Assembly: GCA_002690705.1 (NCBI GenBank)
Contig: NZFO01000008.1
Span: 3,160-67,159 of the forward strand
Direction of reading: 5' to 3'
DNA: 64,000 nucleotides
Source of the DNA: Magnetovibrio sp.
Lineage (GTDB): Bacteria > Pseudomonadota > Alphaproteobacteria > Rhodospirillales > Casp-alpha2
Shown here: piece by piece, positions 1 to 8,147 of the stretch
How positions within the stretch are numbered: the stretch's first letter is position 1
Layout: the number at the start of each line of letters is the position of its first letter
Program-made: the position numbers and the translations under genes
The notes under the pieces: model-generated
The model's input: only the letters and a program-made list of their open reading frames with translations
Told to the model about the DNA's origin: nothing
Database searches by the model: none

Positions 1-110
1 ACCTTATCAAAATCTGGCACAGGCCGACCATTGTTCACACTGTTTAGGATAATCATCGCCCGCAGCAGACGCTGCTGCGGGCTCAAGCCCTCGGCATCGT
101 ATTTAGTCAT
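1..110 (-). CDS. Partial hypothetical protein, N-terminal 36 residues
   Basis: An open frame starts with ATG at 110 and runs off the left edge of the window. Its first residues read MTKYDAEGLSPQQRLLRAMI. The start overlaps the stop of the upstream gene (103-624) by 8 bases, which suggests one transcript and coupled translation. The amphipathic SPQQRLLRAM stretch could begin a helical or helix-turn-helix domain, but too little is present to assign a family. I do not recognise it. Confidence 0.5.
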   Translation of the reverse strand, partial: MTKYDAEGLSPQQRLLRAMIILNSVNNGRPVPDFDK

Positions 111-624
111 GATCGCCCCCCTGCTCTGCCAGCGTCGCGCTGATATCGATCCAATCGAGCGATAGGCTTTGGGCCAAAAACAATGAAATGACATGCGCGT
201 GTTCCATGGTGACATCGACATCTAATACCACGCCCGAGGTCAGTGTGAACTTCGGTGGGAACAGCATGACAGCCGGGATTTGGGCGTTTGCGTCATTGTC
301 AGAGAGATAAAACTTTTGGTGTTTTTCCTGCGGCTTGGTCCAGAACTGGTAGGTGAGGTAAACGTCGTTGATGAGCGTATCCACACCAAGTGCCGCTGAG
401 ACGGCCTTGTTCAGGATGCCCTCGCTATCGAGGGCTGCGAACATTGTTTCGATATACCTTTGGTAGACCGAGGAAACACTCGCCTCTTCCAACCGTGCCG
501 CGTTCACCAGCATCTCATAGCGCTCACCGTGGGGTGGGCCCAGAACGAAAGTCAGGTCCGTATAAGTCTGATTGAGGAACTGAGGTGCGGAGCTTGCAAG
601 CTCGACCGTAGGATTGATAGCCAT
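103..624 (-). CDS. Hypothetical protein, 173 aa
   Basis: I do not recognise this protein. It has no signal peptide or membrane segment and looks soluble, with mixed charge and an acidic C-terminus (EQGGDHD). The start is well supported: on the minus strand a perfect AGGAGG sits about 6 bases before the ATG at 624. It is followed by a gene that overlaps its stop by 8 bases, a compact arrangement seen in phage-like or other accessory operons. That origin is only inferred. Nothing in the residues points to a catalytic function. Confidence 0.6.
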   Translation of the reverse strand: MAINPTVELASSAPQFLNQTYTDLTFVLGPPHGERYEMLVNAARLEEASVSSVYQRYIETMFAALDSEGILNKAVSAALGVDTLINDVYLTYQFWTKPQEKHQKFYLSDNDANAQIPAVMLFPPKFTLTSGVVLDVDVTMEHAHVISLFLAQSLSLDWIDISATLAEQGGDHD

Positions 625-938
625 GATGGCCTCCTCTCTTTAGTGCTGTGGACGCCATGTCCGGGGGCACAAGCTGAAGTTCAAATCCCCAATCCGTGAG
701 GTGGATCAAACCAAAGAAAAAACCGCCCGCAGCTGCAGCTGGGACGGTCCCAACGCTTTAGCTGCATTTGTTTTGCGCCCGCAAGCTGTAATCAAATCGG
801 CGCTTAAGAGAGCTACCTTAATCTCAACACTCTATGTATCGTACATATGCTATTTTATTGCTGATTTCAAGCTTGACCGACAAATTGACGGTGTGGGAAT
901 GAAAAAACTACAGCGAGCAAAGACAACCAGATAGACAC
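625..938. other. Intergenic region without a recognisable gene
   Basis: This stretch separates the divergent minus-strand gene at 103-624 from the plus-strand gene at 939. It contains short open frames but none with a ribosome-binding site or familiar protein. It should carry the promoters for both directions; I could not pick out a convincing -35/-10 pair. Confidence 0.4.
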
Positions 939-1472
939 ATGAGCAATAAAATAGTTCTTCTCAAAAATGCGATACCTGATGTTATGGAGCAAATCGCATG
1001 CGCCCCAAAAAATGTCCGCATATATTCTCCTTATTTAACATCAGACGTCGCTGAAACCGTCATTAAAGCTGCTGATCAAACGACGGCTCAGGTCTTTACC
1101 ACGTTTAAAGCCGAAACATTTGCCACTGGTGGGTCGTTCATCGAGACCTTGAGATCAGTCTTCGACTCGCAATTTCAAATTTTTTCGGTCCCTGATCTTC
1201 ATGCAAAAATTGTGATTACCGATTATGCCATTCTTATCGGAAGCCAAAATTTAACCAGAGGCGGCACGAAAAATCGAGAAGCAACAGCAAATAGTTTTCC
1301 CTCCTCCTTGGAATTAGGCTCTTGCCACTCTTTGGGCAACAGTCCCGGTCCTGATATATCCATGCGGCCTTTTGGCACTTGTCACCCCCCCCCCCTCTTT
1401 TATCTGTTGTTAAAAAGAAACAAAATAGATCACCGATTTCGTTGCAATTTAAATTTACGTTGGATCTGTTAA
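939..1472 (+). pseudogene. Truncated phospholipase D-like (HKD) protein
   Basis: The first ~115 residues look like half of a PLD-superfamily nuclease/phosphodiesterase. An early segment (NVRIYSPYLTSD) is followed at about residues 86-105 by an HxK...D motif in LHAKIVITDYAILIGSQNLT, with the SQNLT continuation typical of PLD-like nucleases. After about base 1286 the sequence stops resembling the family: the frame runs through Pro/Cys-rich and basic residues, crosses a run of 11 C at 1385-1395 and ends at 1472. PLD-like enzymes need two HKD half-sites, in one chain or a dimer, and the usual C-terminal part is missing. It is therefore most likely a broken gene or the edge of a recombination event. 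No strong ribosome-binding site precedes the ATG. Confidence 0.6.
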
Positions 1473-1779
1473 AATTAAGGCCTCGGATAGTAATGGGTCG
1501 CTTCAGGCGCAGGTTTCCGCACGAGTTATCTGTGATAAACAGATAAGTGCACTTACATAAACAAGAAAGGTACCATTCCGGATAGACCCCGGGCCTTTGG
1601 ATTTACTTGTTTTTTAGTTTGATGGTGCCAAGAGAGATCGAAAACTAATTTTTCTGCGTATACCAATCATGAAACAGGTACGCTATTTTCTTTTGTAACG
1701 TAAGCATGCGGAAAAGACTTGTACTACAGAGGTCGCTAACAGCGAAACTTAACTAATTTATTCTTAAAGGAGATCGAGG
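1473..1779. other. Intergenic region without a recognisable gene
   Basis: AT-rich sequence between the broken PLD-like gene and the 38-codon gene at 1780. No family-like reading frame was seen in either strand. It probably includes the promoter for 1780-2144, which I cannot locate with confidence. Confidence 0.4.
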
Positions 1780-1896
1780 ATGGGCAAACTCACGGATATT
1801 CAGAGTAAATATGGAGCACCAAGGTGGATATATATTTACTACACTATTACGTATATTTTCATATTTACAGTAGCCACGATGATTTCGGCAGAGTGA
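1780..1896 (+). CDS. Small single-span membrane protein, 38 aa
   Basis: A short frame begins MGKLTDIQSKYGAPRW and continues with one hydrophobic, Tyr/Ile-rich segment at about residues 16-36, ending MISAE. Its support comes from translation signals: AAGGAG ends about 7 bases before the ATG, one of the best ribosome-binding sites in this part of the window. It lies 14 bases upstream of the next frame (1911-2144), so the two may be one transcript. The layout of a short polar N-terminus and a single span fits a small regulatory or subunit-like membrane protein. No family is recognised. Confidence 0.5.
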   Translation: MGKLTDIQSKYGAPRWIYIYYTITYIFIFTVATMISAE

Positions 1897-1910
1897 TTAA
1901 TACCTAAATT

Positions 1911-2144
1911 ATGATTACGCAAAGCTTAGACAAATTTCTTGGAGATCGAACCGCCTCGGCAATGAAACAGGTAGAAGATCGAATCTATAGAGAGGTCAGT
2001 GAGGGGATCTGCGAGTACTTCGGCATAGATGGTATCCGTGCACTCTCGATAGAACAGATTAAACAAATTCAAGAAGCGCAAGAAACTCGAGATAAGGGAT
2101 TTGTAAAACTTGGCTATAACCTTGTGCTTAGGCAGTTACGCTAA
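1911..2144 (+). CDS. Hypothetical protein, 77 aa
   Basis: A small, charged, probably helical soluble protein rich in Glu, Gln, Arg and Ile (for example EQIKQIQEAQETRDKG near residues 48-63). It has no signal peptide or membrane span. It begins 14 bases after the 38-aa membrane-protein gene, suggesting co-transcription, but its own ribosome-binding site is weak. No family is recognised. Composition and context make it more likely real than a chance frame, without proof. Confidence 0.4.
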   Translation: MITQSLDKFLGDRTASAMKQVEDRIYREVSEGICEYFGIDGIRALSIEQIKQIQEAQETRDKGFVKLGYNLVLRQLR

Positions 2145-2533
2145 TTATAGTGCGATCTCTATCCGCATTTGGTTCCCGGGGATTTAAATGAGCCCATCGA
2201 TGCTTTAAAGTACCTGATAAACTAGAGATCAAAATAATTCCACTTTTTGACCTATTAATGTCTTTTGGGTCGTCCTTATACCTTGCAGGTCCCCAACCGT
2301 TAAATTCCGCACATCGACCGGGCCAAATCTTATATCGCAAATTATGACGGCGGTTACGGTGGCAAGATGGTAGCCTAGACACACAAGATACGCATACTGG
2401 CCAGCTCCGCCCTCTGTATGGCGCGAAGTTCCTCGCCAAATCGAGTCTTGAACTTCTGTGTGGAAGGCTCTTGAGCCTCAATGGACCGTATTTTACCGTA
2501 TTAGTAATACTTACCAAACCCAAAACACAATTG
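2145..2533. other. Intergenic region before the betaine-type transporter
   Basis: No recognisable gene. The minus-strand open frame across this region has a composition and residue pattern unlike any family I know, and I treat it as chance. The promoter of the next operon begins at 2534. Confidence 0.4.
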
Positions 2534-2562
2534 TTGAGCGGGCCGAGGAGAGACTGTATAAA
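2534..2562 (+). promoter_or_regulatory. Putative sigma-70 promoter of the proX operon
   Basis: TTGAGC (2534-2539) and TATAAA (2557-2562) are separated by exactly 17 bases. Transcription would start near 2569, just upstream of the chosen proX start at 2598 and downstream of an alternative in-frame ATG at 2565. This supports the 2598 start. The -10 matches consensus at 5 of 6 positions, the -35 at 4 of 6. Confidence 0.5.
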
Positions 2563-2597
2563 AAATGAACCCCACACAAACCAGATATGAGGATAAG

Positions 2598-3560
2598 ATG
2601 AAGATTTTAAAAGTAACAGTGATGGCTACTGTCATCGCTGTGTCAACGCCCTTCGAAAGTTTTGCTGAAAAAGTCAAAATCGGCGATCCGGGTTGGACGG
2701 GTGCTACAGCAATTGCAAATCTTCTTGCAGCTGTAGTTACCGAAAAAATGGGAGGAGAAGCGGAGTTAGTTCCGGGTAACAATACGGCTATTTACGCCGC
2801 GATTGACAGGAGTAAAGGTGAGATAGAAGTTCATCCTGATATTTGGCTTCCTAATCAAGAGGCCTACACAAACGACTTGGTGCCAAAAGGCACCCTCAAG
2901 CTCAGTGAAAAACCATATCAAGGAAATCAAGGCTACTGCGTATCAAAGCAATTCGCAGAGAAAATGAATATTACTGCAATAGAAGACCTTGGAAGACCCG
3001 AAGTCGTAAAGGCCATGGATAGTGATGGAAATGGTAAAGGCGAGTTTTGGATTGGCGCGGATGGCTGGGCCTCCGCAAATGTAAATCAAGTGAAACTTCG
3101 AGATTATAAACTTTACGATGCGGGTATCGAGCCAGTACGAGCAGCAGAAGCAGTCAAAAACGCACGTGTACTGGACTCAATCAAAAAGGGGGAAGGCTAT
3201 GCATTTTACTGCTACAAGCCCCATGCGATATGGGGGATGGCTGATGTAGTCATGCTCGAAGAGCCAACCTATGATCCATCTAAATACAAAATGATCCAAC
3301 CAAAAGCTGATGCTGATTGGTATTCAAAATCATATGTGGCCTCAAAGGATGCGCTCAAGAAAATCCAAATTGGCTGGGGCACTTCCTTGGAAAAAAGATC
3401 ACCCGCAATCGTCGAGTTTTTCAAGAATTTTCAGATTACGGCTGATGATGTTTCATTAATGGCATACGAAGTATCTGTGAAGAAGAGAAAACCTGGTGAA
3501 GTAGCAAGAGAATGGATGTCCAAAAACAAATCAACAGTTGATGGTTGGTTAGGATTATAA
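2598..3560 (+). CDS. proX: Glycine betaine/proline-type ABC transporter substrate-binding protein
   Basis: Periplasmic binding protein of the ProX/OpuAC class, which captures quaternary amines such as betaine or choline and delivers them to a ProVW-type permease. From the ATG at 2598, preceded by TGAGGA, the 320-residue product has a signal peptide (about residues 1-24, cleavage after ESFA). The mature part starts with the class-typical KIGDPGWTGATA and contains PDIWLPNQ and YCYKPHAIWGM, where aromatic residues usually form the cation box. It is first in a proX-proV-proW order. The class is clear, but the substrate could be betaine, choline, carnitine, DMSP or a related compound. Confidence 0.88.
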   Translation: MKILKVTVMATVIAVSTPFESFAEKVKIGDPGWTGATAIANLLAAVVTEKMGGEAELVPGNNTAIYAAIDRSKGEIEVHPDIWLPNQEAYTNDLVPKGTLKLSEKPYQGNQGYCVSKQFAEKMNITAIEDLGRPEVVKAMDSDGNGKGEFWIGADGWASANVNQVKLRDYKLYDAGIEPVRAAEAVKNARVLDSIKKGEGYAFYCYKPHAIWGMADVVMLEEPTYDPSKYKMIQPKADADWYSKSYVASKDALKKIQIGWGTSLEKRSPAIVEFFKNFQITADDVSLMAYEVSVKKRKPGEVAREWMSKNKSTVDGWLGL

Positions 3561-3574
3561 GGCACCTTCATTGC

Positions 3575-3615
3575 AAGAAACTATCTGGCAGCAAAGAGCT
3601 GCCAGATAGTTTCTT
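3575..3615 (+). terminator. Strong hairpin between proX and proV
   Basis: A perfect 18-bp inverted repeat (arms 3575-3592 and 3598-3615, loop AAAGA) lies 14 bases after the proX stop. The 3' arm ends in TTTCTTT and continues into AT-rich sequence without a long U tract. It could be a partial terminator or a stabiliser of the proX transcript 3' end, letting the binding protein be made in excess over proV and proW. The hairpin is directly visible; its role is inferred. Confidence 0.7.
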
Positions 3616-3638
3616 TAATATTTGAAAATTCCGCACAG

Positions 3639-4685
3639 ATGTCATCAGCTATTCAACTTCAAAATGTTTGGAAAATCTTTGGAGATGTCCCAAACAACAT
3701 TTCAAATTCTATCCAAACCGAAACCATCTCAAAACAAGAGGCATTAGAGAGATACAATTGCGTAATTGGTGTCTCAAATGTATCGTTTGAAGTAAAGTAT
3801 GGGGAGATATTCTGTGTAATGGGCTTATCCGGCAGCGGAAAGTCAACGTTAGTGCGTCACATAAATAGATTATTAGAGCCTACTTCAGGCAAGATACTGA
3901 TCAATAACCAAGATATAATGGGTTTAGACAAAATTGAGCTTGAAGCTTTTCGGAATACAAAAATCGGGATGGTATTTCAAAATTTTGCACTAATGCCTCA
4001 TAGGTCCGTGCTTGATAATATTGCGATGCCTTTGGAGATAAGAGGTGTTAATAAAAACGAGCGCGTCAATGCGGCCACTACTATTCTTAAAACTGTCGAA
4101 CTTGAGGGTTGGGGGAATAGATATGCTCATGAATTATCTGGCGGGATGCAACAACGAGTTGGCTTAGCCAGAGCATTGGCAGCAGATCCTGACATCTTAT
4201 TAATGGACGAACCGTTTAGTGCTTTAGATCCACTCATACGCCGCCAGCTTCAAAACGAATTTATCAAGCTCTCAAGCGACCTCCAGAAAACAACCGTCTT
4301 CATAACCCACGACCTAGATGAGGCTGTTCGTGTTGGCCACAGAATAGCCATTATGAGAGAAGGTGCAGTTATTCAGGTTGGAACACCGGAGGAGATAGTT
4401 ATCAGTCCCGCTGACGACTACGTCGCAGAGTTCGTGAAAGGCATTTCAAAATTAAAAGTAGTAACCGCCAAATCCATCATGCAGAAACCCGAGAGTGATG
4501 AATTCTTCCACGATATAATCGGTCATGAGCGCGTTCATCAAGATATTCCGTTGAACCAGCTCATTAGAACCGTAACTTTTCATAAAGATCCAATTATTGT
4601 TACGGACTCTGACGGGGTAAATCTCGGTTACATTACTCAACCTTCTCTTTTCAAGTCAGTTATAGAAGAAAATAATGATGTTTGA
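3639..4685 (+). CDS. proV: Glycine betaine-type ABC transporter ATP-binding protein
   Basis: ATPase that powers uptake with the ProX-like and ProW-like partners. Its 348 residues contain Walker A GLSGSGKST (about 62-70), Q-loop VFQNF, signature LSGGMQQR (166-173) and Walker B ILLMDEP (186-192), followed by SALDP and a switch His in ITHDLDEA. The long N-terminal insert before Walker A is typical of ProV. The C-terminal ~80 residues look like one degenerate CBS half (KSIMQKPE... DGVNLGYITQ), shorter than the two CBS repeats used for ionic-strength sensing in OpuA-type ATPases. Its end overlaps the permease start by 11 bases. Confidence 0.9.
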   Translation: MSSAIQLQNVWKIFGDVPNNISNSIQTETISKQEALERYNCVIGVSNVSFEVKYGEIFCVMGLSGSGKSTLVRHINRLLEPTSGKILINNQDIMGLDKIELEAFRNTKIGMVFQNFALMPHRSVLDNIAMPLEIRGVNKNERVNAATTILKTVELEGWGNRYAHELSGGMQQRVGLARALAADPDILLMDEPFSALDPLIRRQLQNEFIKLSSDLQKTTVFITHDLDEAVRVGHRIAIMREGAVIQVGTPEEIVISPADDYVAEFVKGISKLKVVTAKSIMQKPESDEFFHDIIGHERVHQDIPLNQLIRTVTFHKDPIIVTDSDGVNLGYITQPSLFKSVIEENNDV

Positions 4686-6165
4686 GACGAATGATAGAAC
4701 CCTTAAAAATTTTGTTCGAACAAATACTGAGTATTATCAGAGAGAATTTAACAAAATTGGCGCTAAATCTGGATATAAATTCTCATTTAATGTATCCGCC
4801 GCATTATATGGTCCGATCTGGTTCGGTGCGCGAAATATCTGGAATTATGCCCTAGCATTTCTGATCATTGAAACATTTTGTTTTGTTCAGTTAGTTCGAG
4901 GGTCCTTTGGGGATATCACAAAAGACGCGCGGGACAAAATCGAAAAAATACAATCAACAATTGATTTCCGAAACCAACAACTACTCGCAGCTAAACAGAA
5001 CAACTCCGACAAAGTAGAGGTCTATGAAAGGGCAATCAACTCGCTTGAAAGGGCGATGGAGGGGTATGTGATCGATATAAATACTGTCGAAGAATCGGCA
5101 ATTTGGATTGCGCTTTCTGGGGTATTTATTTTGGTTTTTGCCAAATTTTTGCAAGGGATAATAGGCAATATTATATTGGAGAAGAGATATAGTGACTGGC
5201 TTTCAGATCATTCTATTGACCCGGGAATGACAAATAATCATTTTCTTTTGAGTGTGATTTTCACTGCCATAATAATGTGTCTATCGGTTATAAATTATAG
5301 TTTCCCCGGCTATCTCACGATCTTGGATGGCTTCCCAACTCATCCAGATATTAGGATTAAATCGATAAATTGGGTCGAGTCCTCTTTTGATTTAGCTGTT
5401 TTAAAAGGCGATGCCCTATTCACCACCATAACTATTGGCATAAGATCAGTATTAGATTTTTTAGAGCTAATATTTGTAACTACTCCTTGGATTGTAATAA
5501 TAACTGCAATTGTTGTTCTTACAGCGTTGTCCGCAGGAATTAAAACAGCAATCTATTCAGCCGCATTTTTGAGCTATATGGGTTTCCTTGGTTTTTGGGA
5601 AAAGGCTATGACTACTCTAGCGCTTCTTGGAACTGCGGCACTACTAAGCATCGCAATCGGCATACCTCTTGGGATATTTTGCGCTAGGCGTTACCGATTC
5701 TACGCAGTAATTCGTCCGATTATGGACTTTATGCAGACCATGCCAGCCTTTGTTTTTATGATCCCCGTCATAGCATTTTTTGGGACCGGTAAGGTAGCAG
5801 CCGTTATCATCACAATGATATTTGGTGGAACTCCTGTAGTCAGGCTGACCGTTTTAGGCCTACGAGGCGTTGACGAAACTATCCGGGAAGCGGCAATAGC
5901 TTATGGTGCATCAAATTGGTATTTGTTGAGGAAGATTGATTTACCTCTCGCCGCTCCATCTATTCTGGCGGGCGTAAATCAAACTGTAATGTTAAGCTTG
6001 GCAATGGTTGTAGTTGCATCACTTATTGGGGCAAAGGGTTTAGGTCAAGACGTGCTTGAGGCCCTACAATATGCAAATGTTGGGCAGGGGATACTTGCGG
6101 GCGTTGCAATCCTCTTTGTAGCATTGATCTTGGACCGCGTTGTTCAAGGGAAAAAAAGAGTTTAA
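4675..6165 (+). CDS. proW: Glycine betaine-type ABC transporter permease with long N-terminal extension
   Basis: Inner-membrane permease of the ProW/OpuAB class. The transport domain occupies about residues 290-490 and ends with the class features EAAIAYGASNWYLLRKIDLP (coupling helix) and MVVVASLIGAKGLGQDV. At 496 residues it is well above the usual 280-350. The extra N-terminus has a first membrane span, a charged coiled-coil-like segment (about residues 85-135: DARDKIEKIQST... NSLERAM), and two or three further spans. It overlaps proV by 11 bases and is surely co-translated. The extension may add a sensory or assembly role, which is not shown by sequence alone. Confidence 0.88.
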   Translation: MMFETNDRTLKNFVRTNTEYYQREFNKIGAKSGYKFSFNVSAALYGPIWFGARNIWNYALAFLIIETFCFVQLVRGSFGDITKDARDKIEKIQSTIDFRNQQLLAAKQNNSDKVEVYERAINSLERAMEGYVIDINTVEESAIWIALSGVFILVFAKFLQGIIGNIILEKRYSDWLSDHSIDPGMTNNHFLLSVIFTAIIMCLSVINYSFPGYLTILDGFPTHPDIRIKSINWVESSFDLAVLKGDALFTTITIGIRSVLDFLELIFVTTPWIVIITAIVVLTALSAGIKTAIYSAAFLSYMGFLGFWEKAMTTLALLGTAALLSIAIGIPLGIFCARRYRFYAVIRPIMDFMQTMPAFVFMIPVIAFFGTGKVAAVIITMIFGGTPVVRLTVLGLRGVDETIREAAIAYGASNWYLLRKIDLPLAAPSILAGVNQTVMLSLAMVVVASLIGAKGLGQDVLEALQYANVGQGILAGVAILFVALILDRVVQGKKRV

Positions 6166-6276
6166 CCATCAATTAATGACTATGTGGATTTATTACTAAA
6201 AAAATAGAAAATCACGTATTAGTCTCAATAGGTTACAAGTCCAAAATATAGGTTCTCAAACCGTTGTCATACAAGT

Positions 6277-7287
6277 TTATCTGAATACATAAAGGCCCCC
6301 AAGTATCCATATGCCAATGAAGACTGTCTCCAAAAAAATGACAGCTACCGGCTGATAACCAACTGTCATAATCGACTTAAGAGATGTTTTTATTCCGAGC
6401 GCTGCTATAGCTGTAACGAGGCACCAACGAGATATATCAATAAAAAAAAATCGGATGCCACTTGGAACTACCCCACTACTGTTGACCGCCACCAGAATGC
6501 AAAATCCTATTATAAAAAACGGCAAAGGTACTTGTCCTGCCCCCTTATTCTCACTCTGAAAAATAACAGAAAGCACAAGAACAATAGGTACTAACATGGC
6601 GACACGAAATAACTTAGTTACTGTCGCAAAATCGCCCGCTTCGTTGGAAATAATGTAACCCGCCCCAACCACCTGAGCTACATCATGAACAGTACCTCCG
6701 ATGAAAATTCCTGAAGTCCGATTATCTAGCTCTAAAAACGCGGTTAAAAGAGGATAGAGGATCATTGCAATGGTGCTAAAAGTAGTTACTGCAATAACAG
6801 TAAAAATTGTATCCCTCTCGCTAAATTTAGATTTTGGTAGGATGGTGGCTATAGCCAGAGCTGCTGAAGCTCCACAAATCGCGACTGCACCTCCAGTCAG
6901 AACGCCAAAGCGCGCACGCCTACCCAGTATTCTGGATGCAATGACCCCAAACAATAGAGTTAAAATAACTCCTCCTATCAGGAGACTTACAGTGTTTAGG
7001 CCAAGATCCAAAACCTGATCGAAAGTTATGCGCAATCCTAAAAGGGCTACACCAAATCGAAGTAAAGTTGTTGCAGAAAATTCAATCCCCTTCTCGCTAT
7101 GTTTTTCGTCCGATAGAAAATTAAACGCGATGCCCAGAAGAAGAGCAAAAAGCATTTGTGGGGCGCTATAATTAACGGATAAGAGCTGCGCCGCCGCTGC
7201 AATAGTGCAACATATTAGAATACCGGGTCCAAAAGCTCTAACATGCCCGTTGGTTTTTTGAGACAACGATTTTAACAATTTTTGCAC
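6277..7287 (-). CDS. YeiH-family putative sulfate/sulfite exporter
   Basis: Integral membrane protein of the UPF0324/YeiH family, 336 residues with about ten hydrophobic spans. Family hallmarks are LRFGVALLGLRITF, a GGAVAICGASAALA segment and GGTVHDVAQVVGAGY. Relatives often sit beside taurine and sulfonate degradation genes and are proposed to export sulfite or related anions; that function is not firmly proven. The start is a GTG at 7287. The gene converges on the proXVW operon and is apparently monocistronic, with no adjacent LysR gene (a frequent partner elsewhere). Confidence 0.82.
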   Translation of the reverse strand: MQKLLKSLSQKTNGHVRAFGPGILICCTIAAAAQLLSVNYSAPQMLFALLLGIAFNFLSDEKHSEKGIEFSATTLLRFGVALLGLRITFDQVLDLGLNTVSLLIGGVILTLLFGVIASRILGRRARFGVLTGGAVAICGASAALAIATILPKSKFSERDTIFTVIAVTTFSTIAMILYPLLTAFLELDNRTSGIFIGGTVHDVAQVVGAGYIISNEAGDFATVTKLFRVAMLVPIVLVLSVIFQSENKGAGQVPLPFFIIGFCILVAVNSSGVVPSGIRFFFIDISRWCLVTAIAALGIKTSLKSIMTVGYQPVAVIFLETVFIGIWILGGLYVFR

Positions 7288-8147
7288 GTACAGATTCCAA
7301 ACTAAATAGCTCTGAAGACTCTCGAATAGTTATTAATCATTAAAACCTGCTCTTAAAACAAGATATGTAAAAAATAATCACGCTCGTATTCTGCAATCAA
7401 GCAATCACAAGTTTTTTTAAAGCTGATGACGACATTCCAACGTCATAATCCCCTCCATCCCTGTGCCTTTGCCATAAACCTGTTTCAATGTCCAATAAGT
7501 TGCAAAATGACAAATTTTGATTCTTTTTCATACTTTAACCCACTTACAAACTTAAGCCTCAAAGAGTAGAGAATTGACTGGGAGGGCATTATCCCGGGTT
7601 TTCTCTTAAACCGAAAGCTGCATTTCAGTCGTGTAAAGTTACGAATGTTTTACCCGGTTCTGCATTATCATTACAGGCCACGTTTAGTAGATTGTTTTCC
7701 ATTGGTGCGTTCACGATATCGGTGATTGAAATGACTGCGAGGGCATCTGCGCGCGGCAGGCGTCAGAGAGATCGGAATTGGACCATGGTTGGATTTTTTT
7801 ACTCGCGTAGAAGGACGTTACAGCGGCGGTCCTTAACCCATACGGGTGGGGACAGCTCTACGATGATTTTTGAGTTGGGTCACTCAGAAAGACTGTAGTA
7901 GGAATGGAGAGAGACGCGGGAGGTTCTGCTTGCAAGAAGAATAAAACATTAGATTTAGACATGGCTTCCCGATAATTTGAAATTACAGTGGAAAAGTACC
8001 AGAACGGGTTTGGCCTTACCTATTACGTCGTTGTTTTAGTGATCCCTTTTATCCTAGATACTGATCAGATATCTAAGTATTTCGCTAATTTATTCAATTT
8101 GGTGATAACGTGGCCCTCGACCTCAAAATACTCAAGAGAGGAACATC
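7288..8147. other. 860-base region without a recognisable gene
   Basis: Long gap between the divergent yeiH-type and dehydrogenase genes. Short open frames here (for example at 7692-7898 and 7988-8191) have compositions unlike proteins and no good start signals. I see no tRNA-like fold or repeat. It must contain both promoters. Confidence 0.45.

Noticed and set aside
1-624. Assignment of the first two genes to a Mu-like prophage
   Set aside because: Compact overlap is suggestive only; no phage protein could be recognised.
2128-2577. Long minus-strand open frame upstream of proX
   Set aside because: Composition is not protein-like, no ribosome-binding site, and it overlaps a good promoter for the plus-strand operon.
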